Shown here: in pieces, positions 45,131 through 53,815 of the stretch
How positions within the stretch are numbered: the first letter of the stretch is position 1
How the letters are laid out: each line of letters opens with the position of its first letter
Assembly (NCBI RefSeq): GCF_007859765.1
Contig: NZ_SIHJ01000001.1
Coordinates: forward strand, 1,446,067-1,510,066
Source of the DNA: Posidoniimonas corsicana
GTDB taxonomy: Bacteria > Planctomycetota > Planctomycetia > Pirellulales > Lacipirellulaceae
Reading direction: 5' to 3'
DNA: 64,000 nt
The notes under the pieces: model-generated
What the model was told of the DNA's origin: nothing
Database searches by the model: none
The model's input: only the letters and a program-made list of their open reading frames with translations
Made by a program: the position numbers and the translations under genes

Positions 45131-46726
45131 TCAGTCTCGCAGGTCGTAGATGGTGTAGTGGGCGTTCTGGTAGGCGACCGGCAGGCTTACCGGTCGGTAG
45201 TTGACGGTCAGCGCAAAGTCGGCCCCGTACTTCTGGCCGAGTTCCCGCAGCCGCGTGGCGCCCAGGTGGGAGAGTGACCGGATCGAGCGGCGGTGGCCGT
45301 CCGGCGTGGTGTCGTAGTAGATATCCTCGACGCTCTGGCGCCACTCGACAAGGTGCGGGGCGTCCTGCGGTACATCTTTGTAGGTGACGACTTCCGCACG
45401 CCCGGTCCGCCACTTGAAGCTGGACGAGTGCAGCGGCACCAGGAACTTCGACCCCTCCGGAGAATTATCGCGGGCCCATTCGCAGGCGGCCAGCCAGCTA
45501 CCGAAGTCACGCACCTTGCGGTCGGCCGGCGGCAGCGGCGATTGCGCGCGGCTGGTGATCGTGCCGTAGAAGTGCCAAACCGGCAGGGCGATTAAGAGCA
45601 GGAGCAGCGCCGCTGACCACTTCTGCTCCCGCCTGAGGGCGGCCGCCAGCGTGGCGCCGAGTCCAATCGCAACCGCGAGCGGCGCCGCGATGTCGGAGAG
45701 CCGGAACCAGTAGTACTTGAGCAGCTTGGCGGCGGTTTCAGGGTGGTCCCTTAGGCCGTGCTCGATTGCAAATCCGATCAGCATCAGCGTCGCGGCGCCC
45801 CAGGCGAAGCGGACCAGTCGGATGACCGCGTCGTCGCGGCCGCCGGGATCGTCGTGGCGGCGCTGGCGACTGACGAGCCAGCTGAACAGGGCCAGCAGCA
45901 CCAGCATGCCGGCGTGACGCGCGGCTCGGTTGTAAAGCCAGTCGTCGCGCATCGACAGCAGCGCCAGGTGGTGCGGCAGCCGGAAGAAGACGTAGATCTG
46001 ATTGGCCTCGGCGACGACCGCAGGATCGGCGCCGCTGTTCATCGCGATCGGCGGCACAACGCCCAAGAGCGCAATCGCCCCGCCCGCGACCAAACCGGGC
46101 AGCATCTTGCCGAGCGGGGTCTGCTGTCGGTGGTAAGCCGCCCACAGGACCAGCAGCACCAGCACCGACCAGCCGCCCACCAGCGCGTGCAGCGCGCTGG
46201 CGATACCCAGCAGCACCCACGCGCGGCCCCAGCGGTCGTCCAGGTAGTCGCGCAGGGCCAGCAGCACGAAGCCGTAGGCAAACGCCTTGGCCTCGACGCC
46301 GCCCACCACCCACTCGCCGGCCAGGTGCAGCTCTTCCATGCCGGTCACCCACAACGCGGCGGTGAGCACCGAGCACCACGCGCCCGGCGCCGCCCGCCAG
46401 CTGAGCCGCTGCCACGCGAACGCGAGCAGCGTCCAGGCAGTCAGCCGCCCCAGCCAGGCCAACATCGGCAGGCTGATGAAGTAGGTCACCCAGCCCGCCA
46501 GCATCACGATCGTCAGGTGCGCGTCCGGGGACTCCAGGAACAAGTCCCCCTGGCACCACGAAGGGTCCCAGTAGTGCTTGAACCGGGTGAGGTAGTGGGG
46601 CTCGTTGACCGCCGGGACCGGGTCGCCCGCGGCCACGAAGAAGACCGCCAGGATCGCTAGGGTCTCGACAACCGTGCGGGCGGCCGACGCGGGTTTGTGA
46701 TCTTCCCGTGAAAAAGTCAGTTCCAC
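45131..46726 (-). CDS. Multi-pass membrane protein, GT-C-like (DUF6798-type)
   Basis: 531 aa from GTG 46726 (VELTFSREDHKPAS); longer readings run through sequence that looks non-coding. About ten to eleven membrane helices. The first extracytoplasmic loop has NEPHYLTRFKHYWDPSWCQG with the acidic/His pattern of GT-C glycosyltransferases, and a soluble C-terminal domain follows the last helix (CEWARDNSPEGSKFLVPLH, VVTYKDVPQDAPHLVEWRQ). The planctomycete DUF6798 label is from memory and tentative. It may transfer sugar from a lipid donor. Coupled to the HAD gene. Confidence 0.65.
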   Translation of the reverse strand: MELTFSREDHKPASAARTVVETLAILAVFFVAAGDPVPAVNEPHYLTRFKHYWDPSWCQGDLFLESPDAHLTIVMLAGWVTYFISLPMLAWLGRLTAWTLLAFAWQRLSWRAAPGAWCSVLTAALWVTGMEELHLAGEWVVGGVEAKAFAYGFVLLALRDYLDDRWGRAWVLLGIASALHALVGGWSVLVLLVLWAAYHRQQTPLGKMLPGLVAGGAIALLGVVPPIAMNSGADPAVVAEANQIYVFFRLPHHLALLSMRDDWLYNRAARHAGMLVLLALFSWLVSRQRRHDDPGGRDDAVIRLVRFAWGAATLMLIGFAIEHGLRDHPETAAKLLKYYWFRLSDIAAPLAVAIGLGATLAAALRREQKWSAALLLLLIALPVWHFYGTITSRAQSPLPPADRKVRDFGSWLAACEWARDNSPEGSKFLVPLHSSSFKWRTGRAEVVTYKDVPQDAPHLVEWRQSVEDIYYDTTPDGHRRSIRSLSHLGATRLRELGQKYGADFALTVNYRPVSLPVAYQNAHYTIYDLRD

Positions 46727-47069
46727 GCTAGCTTTGGCGGGGGGGCAGGGTAGGATTTCAATCGACCAACCTACCGGACACCGTCGGTGTGACGCCACCC
46801 GCGTTGCACCGCCCCCAGCCCGGCCGCTAGCAACCCACGCCAGCCCGCCGGTCCCCCCACCCCGCGGTGTCACCAACCAACCCGCCCGAAACCCTGCTGC
46901 ATTCGTCAGATCGCCCAATTGTCTTGTGGCGATTTGACGAAACTGGTAGTAGACGCGTGCGCTTGCCGGATCGTCTTGGCGTTGAGCCGAGAGGAAAACC
47001 GCTGGCGCCCCGCTTGCGTACCAATGCAGGCAGGCCCCCCTACCCGCAAGCCCCATTCCAGGAAGCGTC
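46727..47069. other. Divergent intergenic region
   Basis: About 340 bases between the GT-C-like protein and the anti-sigma-like ORF. G+C drops around 46905-46950, where promoters may lie. A weak AGGAAG precedes the ATG at 47070. No repeat or operator stands out. Confidence 0.45.
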
Positions 47070-47420
47070 ATGAGCGATTCCGACCGCCCCACCCCCGCCG
47101 GCGATTCCCCCCTCCGTGACGCGGCCAAAGCCGCGGTGCAGGCCGAGCGGCTCGACCGCATCGACGAGCTGACGTCGCTGCTGGTCGACGAAGTCATCGA
47201 GGAGGCCCAGATCGCCGAGCTCGAGGGCCTGCTTCGCGACAGCGACGAGGGGCGACGCCGCTACATCGACGGCGTGCAGCTGCACTGCGACCTGATGGAC
47301 TACTACGCCGACGGCCGCCGCGCCGAGGGCGGCCAGCGGACCGCCGTGCTCGGCTTTCTGGGCGACATCGACGAGAGCGGCTCGCACGTGCCCCTGCCGC
47401 CGACCAAGCCCGGCGCCTAG
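47070..47420 (+). CDS. Orphan FecR/anti-sigma-like N-terminal domain
   Basis: 116 aa. The segment LTSLLVDEVIEEAQIAELEG, then LLRDSDEGRRRYIDGVQLHC and DLMDYY, matches the N-terminal helices of planctomycete FecR/LamG proteins (pattern LLxxxxEARRxYxDxxxLHxDL), which normally bind an ECF sigma factor. Those proteins then continue into a TM helix and a large periplasmic domain, both absent here. It may be a soluble anti-sigma-like remnant or a stand-alone regulator. No sigma factor gene is adjacent. Confidence 0.65.
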   Translation: MSDSDRPTPAGDSPLRDAAKAAVQAERLDRIDELTSLLVDEVIEEAQIAELEGLLRDSDEGRRRYIDGVQLHCDLMDYYADGRRAEGGQRTAVLGFLGDIDESGSHVPLPPTKPGA

Positions 47421-47449
47421 CGGGCCGTCGCAGACACGGTCGCGCTTCG

Positions 47450-48967
47450 CTAGGCGTTGAGGTCGGCGATGGCGCGGTAGTCGTCCTTCAGCGACCGGTA
47501 AAGCGAGCGGTACACCTCGACGCCCCGGTCGTAGAACCGCCGCTGCTTGAGCGCCGGCTTGCAGGTCGAGGTAGTCGCGACCGTCGCGGAGCACGCCTCG
47601 GCGATCGAGCTGTACTCGCCGGCGCCGACCGCGGCCAACAGCGCCACGCCGAACGCGGGGCCTTCGTCGGCGGCCATGGCGGCCACCCGCGCGCCGAACA
47701 TGTCCGCTTGCAGCTGCCGCCAGAATTCGCTCTTGGCGCCGCCGCCGGTCGCGCGGACTTCTTTTGCCGACACTCCCAGGCCGGTCATGATGTCCAGGCA
47801 GTCGCGGAGCGAGTAGGTGACCCCCTCAAGCACGGCCCGCACCAGGTGCCCGCGATTGTGTGACTGGGTGAGCCCCACGAAGGCGCCGCGGGCCAGCGGG
47901 TCGGCGTGCGGGGTGCGCTCGCCGGCCAGGTAGGGCAGGAAGAACAGCCCATCGGCGCCGGCCGGAGTCGCGGCCGCTTCTTCGACAAGCTTGTCGAACG
48001 GGACCGGCTTGCCGCCGGGGCCGTGGCACAGCTCGTCGGCGAACCACTGCAGCGAACCGGCGGCCGAGAGCGTGACGCCCATCATGTGCCACTTGCCGTG
48101 CACCGCGTGGCAGAAGGTGTGCAGGCGGCCGTCGGGGTCGTACTCGGGCGTGTCGCTGTGGCAGAACACCACGCCGGACGTGCCCAGCGAGCTGTTCACC
48201 ACCCCCCGCTGCACCACGCCATTGCCGACCGCGCCCGCCGCGCAGTCGCCGGCGCCCCCCACCACAATGCAGTCGGTCGACAGGCCGAGCTTCTTGGCGA
48301 CCGCGGGCAGGAGCGTGCCGGTGGCCTCCTCCGACTCGTAGCACTTAGGGAGCAGCGCCGGATCGAGATCGAGTTTGGTCAAGAGCGGCTTGGACCACTT
48401 CCGCTTCACCACGTCCAGTAGCAGCGTGCCGCTGGCGTCGGACACCTCGGTGGCCGATTCGCCGGTGAGCTGCAGCCGCACGTAGTCCTTCGGCAGCAGC
48501 ACCTGCTTCAGCCGAGCGAAGTTGCGGGGCTCGTTGTTCCGGAGCCACAGGATCTTGGGCGCCTGGAACCCGGTGAGCGCCGGGTTGGCGACCATCTTGA
48601 TCAGCTTCTTGCGGCCGCCGGCGCGGCTCTCGATCTCGTCGCACTCGGCGGCGGTGCGCTGATCGTTCCACAGCAGCGCGGGGCGGATCACCTCGTCCGA
48701 CTTGTCGAGGAACACCGACCCGTGCATCTGCCCCGACAGGCCGATCGCCCGCACGTCGGCCGGCTTGAGCTTGGCCTTCTTCACTACCGCGCGGATGGTC
48801 TTGAACGTGGCGTCGCGCCAGTCGGCCGGGTCTTGCTCGCTCCACAGCGGTTTGGGATGGTGGCACGGGTAGGAAGCGGACGCCTGCCCCAGCAACTTTC
48901 CAGTGGGATCGATCGCGATAGTCTTTGTGCCGGACGTGCCGATGTCGACGCCAAGTAGAACGCTCAT
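47450..48967 (-). CDS. xylB: Xylulokinase (FGGY family)
   Basis: 505 aa from ATG 48967 with GAAGG upstream. Phosphorylates D-xylulose in the cytoplasm. The FGGY fold starts MSVLLGVDIGTSGTKTIAID (ATP site), with the xylulokinase block IGLSGQMHGSVFLD, PALLWNDQRTAAECDEI, the C-terminal signature GLFFLPYLAGERTPHADP and the second ATP block VRATGGGAKSEFWRQLQAD. Full length. Divergent from a solute-binding-like lipoprotein. Xylose isomerase is not in the window. Confidence 0.94.
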   Translation of the reverse strand: MSVLLGVDIGTSGTKTIAIDPTGKLLGQASASYPCHHPKPLWSEQDPADWRDATFKTIRAVVKKAKLKPADVRAIGLSGQMHGSVFLDKSDEVIRPALLWNDQRTAAECDEIESRAGGRKKLIKMVANPALTGFQAPKILWLRNNEPRNFARLKQVLLPKDYVRLQLTGESATEVSDASGTLLLDVVKRKWSKPLLTKLDLDPALLPKCYESEEATGTLLPAVAKKLGLSTDCIVVGGAGDCAAGAVGNGVVQRGVVNSSLGTSGVVFCHSDTPEYDPDGRLHTFCHAVHGKWHMMGVTLSAAGSLQWFADELCHGPGGKPVPFDKLVEEAAATPAGADGLFFLPYLAGERTPHADPLARGAFVGLTQSHNRGHLVRAVLEGVTYSLRDCLDIMTGLGVSAKEVRATGGGAKSEFWRQLQADMFGARVAAMAADEGPAFGVALLAAVGAGEYSSIAEACSATVATTSTCKPALKQRRFYDRGVEVYRSLYRSLKDDYRAIADLNA

Positions 48968-48998
48968 TCGCAGTGTAGCCTTCGGGAGGAGGAGTTGG

Positions 48999-50345
48999 TT
49001 GCGCGGGACGGCCGCCTGCCGCTGGTGGTTGGCGTGCGCCGCGCTGGCCTGCTTGGCGACCGGCTGCTGGCGGCAGCCCGAGCAGCAGGGGTCCAAGAAC
49101 CAGGAGTCAGGGACGCCGGCTGCGTCACGGACGCCCGCGACCAGTGTAACGCTCACGGTCGGTCTTGGGGATGACCCGCAACTCAGGTCTGCCATCGAGG
49201 TGCTCGCCGGCGAATGGCGCGAGCTGAGCGGCGGCGGATTCGAGATCGTCGAACCCGCCGCCGACGGCGCAGCTGCCGAGACCGACCTGCTCATCTTCTC
49301 TCCGGTTCAACTCGGCGAGCTGTGCGAGGAGGGCGCCCTGCGCCCGGTGCGGGACAGCACTCTCGCTTCGGACGCCCTGGCCTTCGACGACTTCTACCCG
49401 GCGGTCCGCGACCAACTGCTCCGCTACGGCGGCCGCACCATGGCGCTGCCGATCGGCTGCGTGACGCCGGTCGTCGCGACCACGTCGGAGGAGCCGGTCC
49501 AGTGGGACGCGGTCGGGTACTTCCCGTTCGTGACTAGAGAGTCGCCGTCGGGCATGCCCCGGCCCGCCTGGCAGTTGTTGGCCCGTGCAGCGCCGTTGGC
49601 GGTGGATGACCTGCGTGAGTCGGTGTTGTTCAATCCAGAAACCATGGCGCCGGCCATCGAGTCTCCCCCATTCGTGGCGGCCTTGGCCCAGTTGGTCGAC
49701 GCCGCCCAACTGAAAGCAGGCCCGACCACCGCGGCACTCAGGACGCCGTTCCGCGACGGAGTGCTCAGCGACGAACCGGCCGTCTGGACGCACGCCCAGA
49801 CGCCCCCCGGCGCCCCTCGGAGGTACGACGCGGTGCGCAGCGACTGGGTTAGCGTCAGCGGCCCGCCCCGACGCGTCAGCCTGGTCGGCGTCGACGGGCG
49901 GCTGATCGGCGTAACGGCCGGTTCCCGCAACGCGGCGGCCGCATTCCGGCTGGCGGCCTGGCTCGCCGGCAAGAGCAACGCGAGGCAGCTCAGCGTCGCT
50001 GGCCCGCACGTGGCCAACGTGCGGCGGAGCCTGTCCCGGTCGTCGGACAATTGGCTGGGGATCGGCGGCGCCGGCCTGGGTCGGGAGGTCGCGTTGGCGG
50101 CCGACCAATCCTGGCAGTCCGAACACCAGCTGCCCGTCCCCCGGCTGATCGAGGCCGAGCGGTACCTGGCGGTCCTGGACGAGGCCGTGAAGCAGGCGGC
50201 AGGCGGGTCCGCTTCCCCCGAGGACGCGTTGCGGCGGGCGTCCGAGCGGTGGGACGAGCTGACCGACGAGGTCGGCCGCGAACGCCAGCGGCGGTGCTAT
50301 CTGCGGCACCTGGGCCTGGACCAGTACGCGCCGCCGAAGCGGTAG
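48999..50345 (+). CDS. Extracellular solute-binding-like lipoprotein
   Basis: 448 aa from TTG 48999. This start is chosen because GGGAGGAGGAG lies just upstream and a lipoprotein signal follows at once (WWLACAALACLATGC, Cys23). Longer ORFs would overlap xylB. The body resembles family 1 ABC sugar-binding proteins (TLTVGLGDDPQLRSAIEVL, EWRELSGGGFEIVEPAADG, GRTMALPIGCVTPV, AAAAFRLAAWLAGKSNARQL) but similarity is weak. No permease or ATPase genes adjoin. It shares a 31-base start region with xylB, so co-regulation in pentose use is an inference. Confidence 0.7.
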   Translation: MRGTAACRWWLACAALACLATGCWRQPEQQGSKNQESGTPAASRTPATSVTLTVGLGDDPQLRSAIEVLAGEWRELSGGGFEIVEPAADGAAAETDLLIFSPVQLGELCEEGALRPVRDSTLASDALAFDDFYPAVRDQLLRYGGRTMALPIGCVTPVVATTSEEPVQWDAVGYFPFVTRESPSGMPRPAWQLLARAAPLAVDDLRESVLFNPETMAPAIESPPFVAALAQLVDAAQLKAGPTTAALRTPFRDGVLSDEPAVWTHAQTPPGAPRRYDAVRSDWVSVSGPPRRVSLVGVDGRLIGVTAGSRNAAAAFRLAAWLAGKSNARQLSVAGPHVANVRRSLSRSSDNWLGIGGAGLGREVALAADQSWQSEHQLPVPRLIEAERYLAVLDEAVKQAAGGSASPEDALRRASERWDELTDEVGRERQRRCYLRHLGLDQYAPPKR

Positions 50346-50446
50346 CCCGGCCCGGCGAGCCGCTTGTCAATCTGCGGGCGAGCGGATACGTTGAATCGCT
50401 TGTTCACAGCCGCCCGCCGCCGGCCCTCTGGGCCTGTTTCCCCCGT

Positions 50447-51691
50447 ATGATCAGCACCGCCTCGCCCCACGACCGGATCGTCATCACCGGCATCGGCCTC
50501 ACGGCGCCCAACGGCAACTCGCTGGCCGAGTACCGCGCCGCGCTGCTGGAGGGCCGCAGCGGCGTCCGCGACTACGAGATCCGCTACGTCGGCAAGACCC
50601 TAGCCGGCGTGTGCGATTTCGACGAGTGCAAGTACCAGAAACGCCGCAACGTCCGCCGCGGCACCCGCGCGGGCAGCATCGGCATCTTCTGCGCCCACGA
50701 GGCGGTGAACGACTCGGGCCTGGACTGGCCGAATGTCGACCCAGAGCGGGTGGGCGTGTACATCGGCGTGACCGAGCACGGCAACGTCGAGACCGAGAAC
50801 GAGATCAACGAGATCAAGGGCTACGACTACGACACCAGCGTCTGGTCGCACCACCACAACCCGCGCACGGTGGCCAACAACCCGGCGGGCGAGATCACGC
50901 TCAATATGGGCATCACCGGCCCGCACTACACGATCGGCGCCGCCTGCGCCGCGGGCAACGCCGGCCTGATCCAGGCGGCCCAGATGCTGCGGCTGGGCGA
51001 GTGCGACGTGGCGATCTGCGGCGGCGTGTCCGAGAGCATCCACACGTTTGGCATCTTCGCCGGCTTCGCCAGCCAGGGCGCCCTGGCAGTGAACGACGAC
51101 CCCGCCCGCGCGTCGCGCCCGTTCGACAAGAGCCGCAACGGCATTGTCGTATCCGAGGGGGGCTGCCTGTACATTCTCGAACGCTACGAGGACGCGGCCC
51201 AACGCGGCGCCCGGATCTACGGCGAGGTGGCGGGCTACGCGATGAACTCCGACGCCAGCGACTTCGTGCTGCCCAACCCGAAGCAGCAGGCCCGCTGCGT
51301 CGAGATGGCCTTGGGCCGCGCCCGGATGAGCGCCGACCAAATCGGGATTGTCAGCACGCACGCGACCGCTACAGAGAGTGGTGACATCCAAGAGTGCACC
51401 GCGCTGCGGGCCGTGTTCGGCGATTGCGAGTCGACCCGCATCAACAATACCAAGAGTTACATCGGCCACGCGATGGGCGCCGCCGGCGCCCTGGAACTGG
51501 CCGGCAACCTGCCGTCGTTCACCGACGGGGTCGTGCACCCGACGATCAACGTCGAGGACCTCGACCCGCAGTGCGACGTGCCCGGCCTGACCATCAACGA
51601 GCCGTACGAAACCAACGGGGTCACCAGCGTGCTGAACAACTCGTTCGGCATGCTCGGCATCAACTCCGTGGTGATCATCAATAAAGTGTGA
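50447..51691 (+). CDS. Beta-ketoacyl-ACP synthase II-like (FabF family)
   Basis: 414 aa from ATG 50447. Thiolase-fold condensing enzyme with the full set of catalytic residues: Cys167 in IGAACAAGNAG, His305 in STHATATESGD (family consensus HGTGT here HATAT), and Lys336 and His341 in NTKSYIGHAMGAAGALE. N-terminus RIVITGIGLTAPNGNSLAE. The replacement of GTGT by ATAT and a long segment EHGNVETENEINEIKGYDYD set it apart from housekeeping FabF. Followed by its own ACP gene, so it probably elongates a special acyl chain. Confidence 0.9.
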   Translation: MISTASPHDRIVITGIGLTAPNGNSLAEYRAALLEGRSGVRDYEIRYVGKTLAGVCDFDECKYQKRRNVRRGTRAGSIGIFCAHEAVNDSGLDWPNVDPERVGVYIGVTEHGNVETENEINEIKGYDYDTSVWSHHHNPRTVANNPAGEITLNMGITGPHYTIGAACAAGNAGLIQAAQMLRLGECDVAICGGVSESIHTFGIFAGFASQGALAVNDDPARASRPFDKSRNGIVVSEGGCLYILERYEDAAQRGARIYGEVAGYAMNSDASDFVLPNPKQQARCVEMALGRARMSADQIGIVSTHATATESGDIQECTALRAVFGDCESTRINNTKSYIGHAMGAAGALELAGNLPSFTDGVVHPTINVEDLDPQCDVPGLTINEPYETNGVTSVLNNSFGMLGINSVVIINKV

Positions 51692-51697
51692 CTAGGG

Positions 51698-51771
51698 GCT
51701 GTTGGCTGCTAGCTATCGGCTGTTGGCCCGCTGGGCCACGGCCTGGTGGCGGGGGGCCAGCAGCCAACAGC
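51698..51771. repeat. 13-bp inverted repeat between ketosynthase and ACP genes
   Basis: GCTGTTGGCTGCT (51698-51710) and AGCAGCCAACAGC (51759-51771) are perfect complements 48 bases apart. A related half-motif CGGCTGTTGG lies between them. It may form a processing or attenuation hairpin, or be a REP-like element. Confidence 0.7.
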
Positions 51772-51791
51772 TAACCGCCAAGAGCCATTCA

Positions 51792-52043
<252 letters not shown>

Positions 52044-52063
52044 GGAGAGGCGAGAGGTCGGAA

Positions 52064-52120
52064 GTGTGAGGTCAGGAATCTTTCGGACCAGTGGCTTCAA
52101 GGCGCTCCCTGACCTCTCAC
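52064..52120. repeat. Imperfect 13-bp inverted repeat before the CrtI-like gene
   Basis: GTGTGAGGTCAGG (52064-52076) and CCTGACCTCTCAC (52108-52120) pair at 12 of 13 positions. Related TCTGACCCCTGACCCC lies between it and the start codon at 52140. Confidence 0.6.
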
Positions 52121-52139
52121 GTCTGACCCCTGACCCCCC

Positions 52140-53519
52140 ATGTACGACACCCTCATCATCGGCGCCGGGATGAGCGGGCTGGCGGCCGGCATCCGGCTGG
52201 CGATGTACGACCAGCGGGTGCTGATCGTCGAGAAGCACTGGACGATCGGCGGGCTGAACAGCTTCTACCGGCTCCGCGGCCGCGACTACGACGTCGGCCT
52301 CCACGCGCTGACCAACATCACGCCCAAGGGCGCCCGCAAGGGGCCGCTGGCGCGGTTGCTGCGGCAGTTGCGGTTCTCCTGGGACGACTTCCAGATCTCG
52401 CCGCAGATCGGCTCGCAGGTGGTGTTCCCCGGCGCGCGGCTCGCGTTCGACAACGACCCCGAGTTGCTCGCGGCCGAGGTCGCCCGTGAGTTCCCCGGCC
52501 AGGCTGACAACTGGCGCCGCTTTGTCGAGGCGATTGTCGACTACGACGACCTCTCCGACGAACACCAGCAGCTCTCGGCCCGCGAGGTGGTGTCGAGCTA
52601 CCTCACGGAGCCCCTGCTCGTCGAGATGCTCTTCTGCCCGCTGATGTTCTACGGCTCGGCCCGCGAGCACGACATGGACTGGGGCCAGTTCTGCATCATG
52701 TTCCGCAGCATCTTCCTGGAGGGCCTGGGCCGCCCCCACGCCGGCGTGCGGCTGATCCTCAAGAACCTGGTCAAGAAGTACAAGGCGCTGGGCGGTGAGC
52801 TGAAGCTGCGGTCGGGCGTCAAGCGGATCGCCACGGAGAACGGCCGCGTGATCGGCGTCGAGCTCGAGGACGGCACGCACCTGCAGGCCAACCGCGTGCT
52901 CTCGTCGGCCGGCTGGTTCGAGACCATGCGCCTGTGCGACGACGGCGCCCCCGTGGTCGACTCCCGCTCCCCCGGCAGGCTCAGCTTCTGCGAGACGATC
53001 TCCACCCTCGACATCGACCCCAAGCAGCTCGGCTACGACCGCACCATCACCTTCTTCAACGACCACCCCCAGTTCGACTGGACCCCGCCCGCCGAGCCGT
53101 GCGACCTGCGGAGCGGCGTGATCTGCAGCCCCAACAACTTCGAGTACGACAAGTCGCTCGGCGAGGGCGTGATGCGGATCACGGTGCTCGCCAACTTCGA
53201 CTGGTGGAACAACCTGAGCGATGAGGAGTACCAGCTCGCCAAGCTACGCTGGTACGACCGCATCGTCGACTCGGCCGTGCGGTTCGTGCCCGACTACCGC
53301 GGCCGCGTGGTGGACACCGACATGTTCAGCCCGACCACCATCGTCCGCTTCACGGGCCACGACAACGGCGCCGTGTACGGCGCCCCGGACAAGCAGCTCG
53401 ACGGCGCGACGCACCTCGAGAACCTCTTCATCTGCGGCACCGACCAGGGCTTCGTCGGCATCATCGGCAGCATCGTCAGCGGCATCGGCATGGCGAACAT
53501 GCACTGCCTGCGGGAGTGA
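52140..53519 (+). CDS. CrtI/phytoene-desaturase-like FAD oxidoreductase 1
   Basis: 459 aa. FAD-binding Rossmann start YDTLIIGAGMSGLAAGIRLA with the acidic ribose-binding residue in VLIVEKHWTIGGLNSFYR. A second conserved block DYDVGLHALTNI resembles the CrtI DxGxH region. The C-terminal FAD block is LENLFICGTDQGFVGIIGSI. Catalyses desaturation or isomerisation of a lipid, probably an acyl chain or polyene, given the ACP and ketosynthase just upstream. Carotenoid desaturation is an alternative, but no phytoene synthase is nearby. Confidence 0.85.
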   Translation: MYDTLIIGAGMSGLAAGIRLAMYDQRVLIVEKHWTIGGLNSFYRLRGRDYDVGLHALTNITPKGARKGPLARLLRQLRFSWDDFQISPQIGSQVVFPGARLAFDNDPELLAAEVAREFPGQADNWRRFVEAIVDYDDLSDEHQQLSAREVVSSYLTEPLLVEMLFCPLMFYGSAREHDMDWGQFCIMFRSIFLEGLGRPHAGVRLILKNLVKKYKALGGELKLRSGVKRIATENGRVIGVELEDGTHLQANRVLSSAGWFETMRLCDDGAPVVDSRSPGRLSFCETISTLDIDPKQLGYDRTITFFNDHPQFDWTPPAEPCDLRSGVICSPNNFEYDKSLGEGVMRITVLANFDWWNNLSDEEYQLAKLRWYDRIVDSAVRFVPDYRGRVVDTDMFSPTTIVRFTGHDNGAVYGAPDKQLDGATHLENLFICGTDQGFVGIIGSIVSGIGMANMHCLRE

Positions 53520-53815
53520 GTGGTGGTTGGTGGTGGCCGGCGAGCGACGCCTCGCTGTCGGCCAAGTCTTCCCGCTGGCAACGCCGGACCCGCGGCGGCC
53601 CGACAGGACCGCCCATCCCGCTTGGCGTGCTGGCTATGCCGCTGTGCGGTTGCAGTGACCCGCCCCCAGCGACCTGATAGAATAGGCGGGCGCCCGGCGC
53701 CGGAGCGTAGGGCACAGCGTCCCCGCCACGTCTTCGCTGCATGGCGGGTGAGTCACGAACTCGCGTTCAATTCGAATTCGGTTCTTCCGGATGGTTGGCG
53801 ATTCTCGGCGCGATC

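Noticed and set aside
52140-53519. Carotenoid pathway call (crtI)
   Set aside because: No phytoene synthase or other crt gene in the window; the neighbours are ACP and ketosynthase, which points to acyl substrates.
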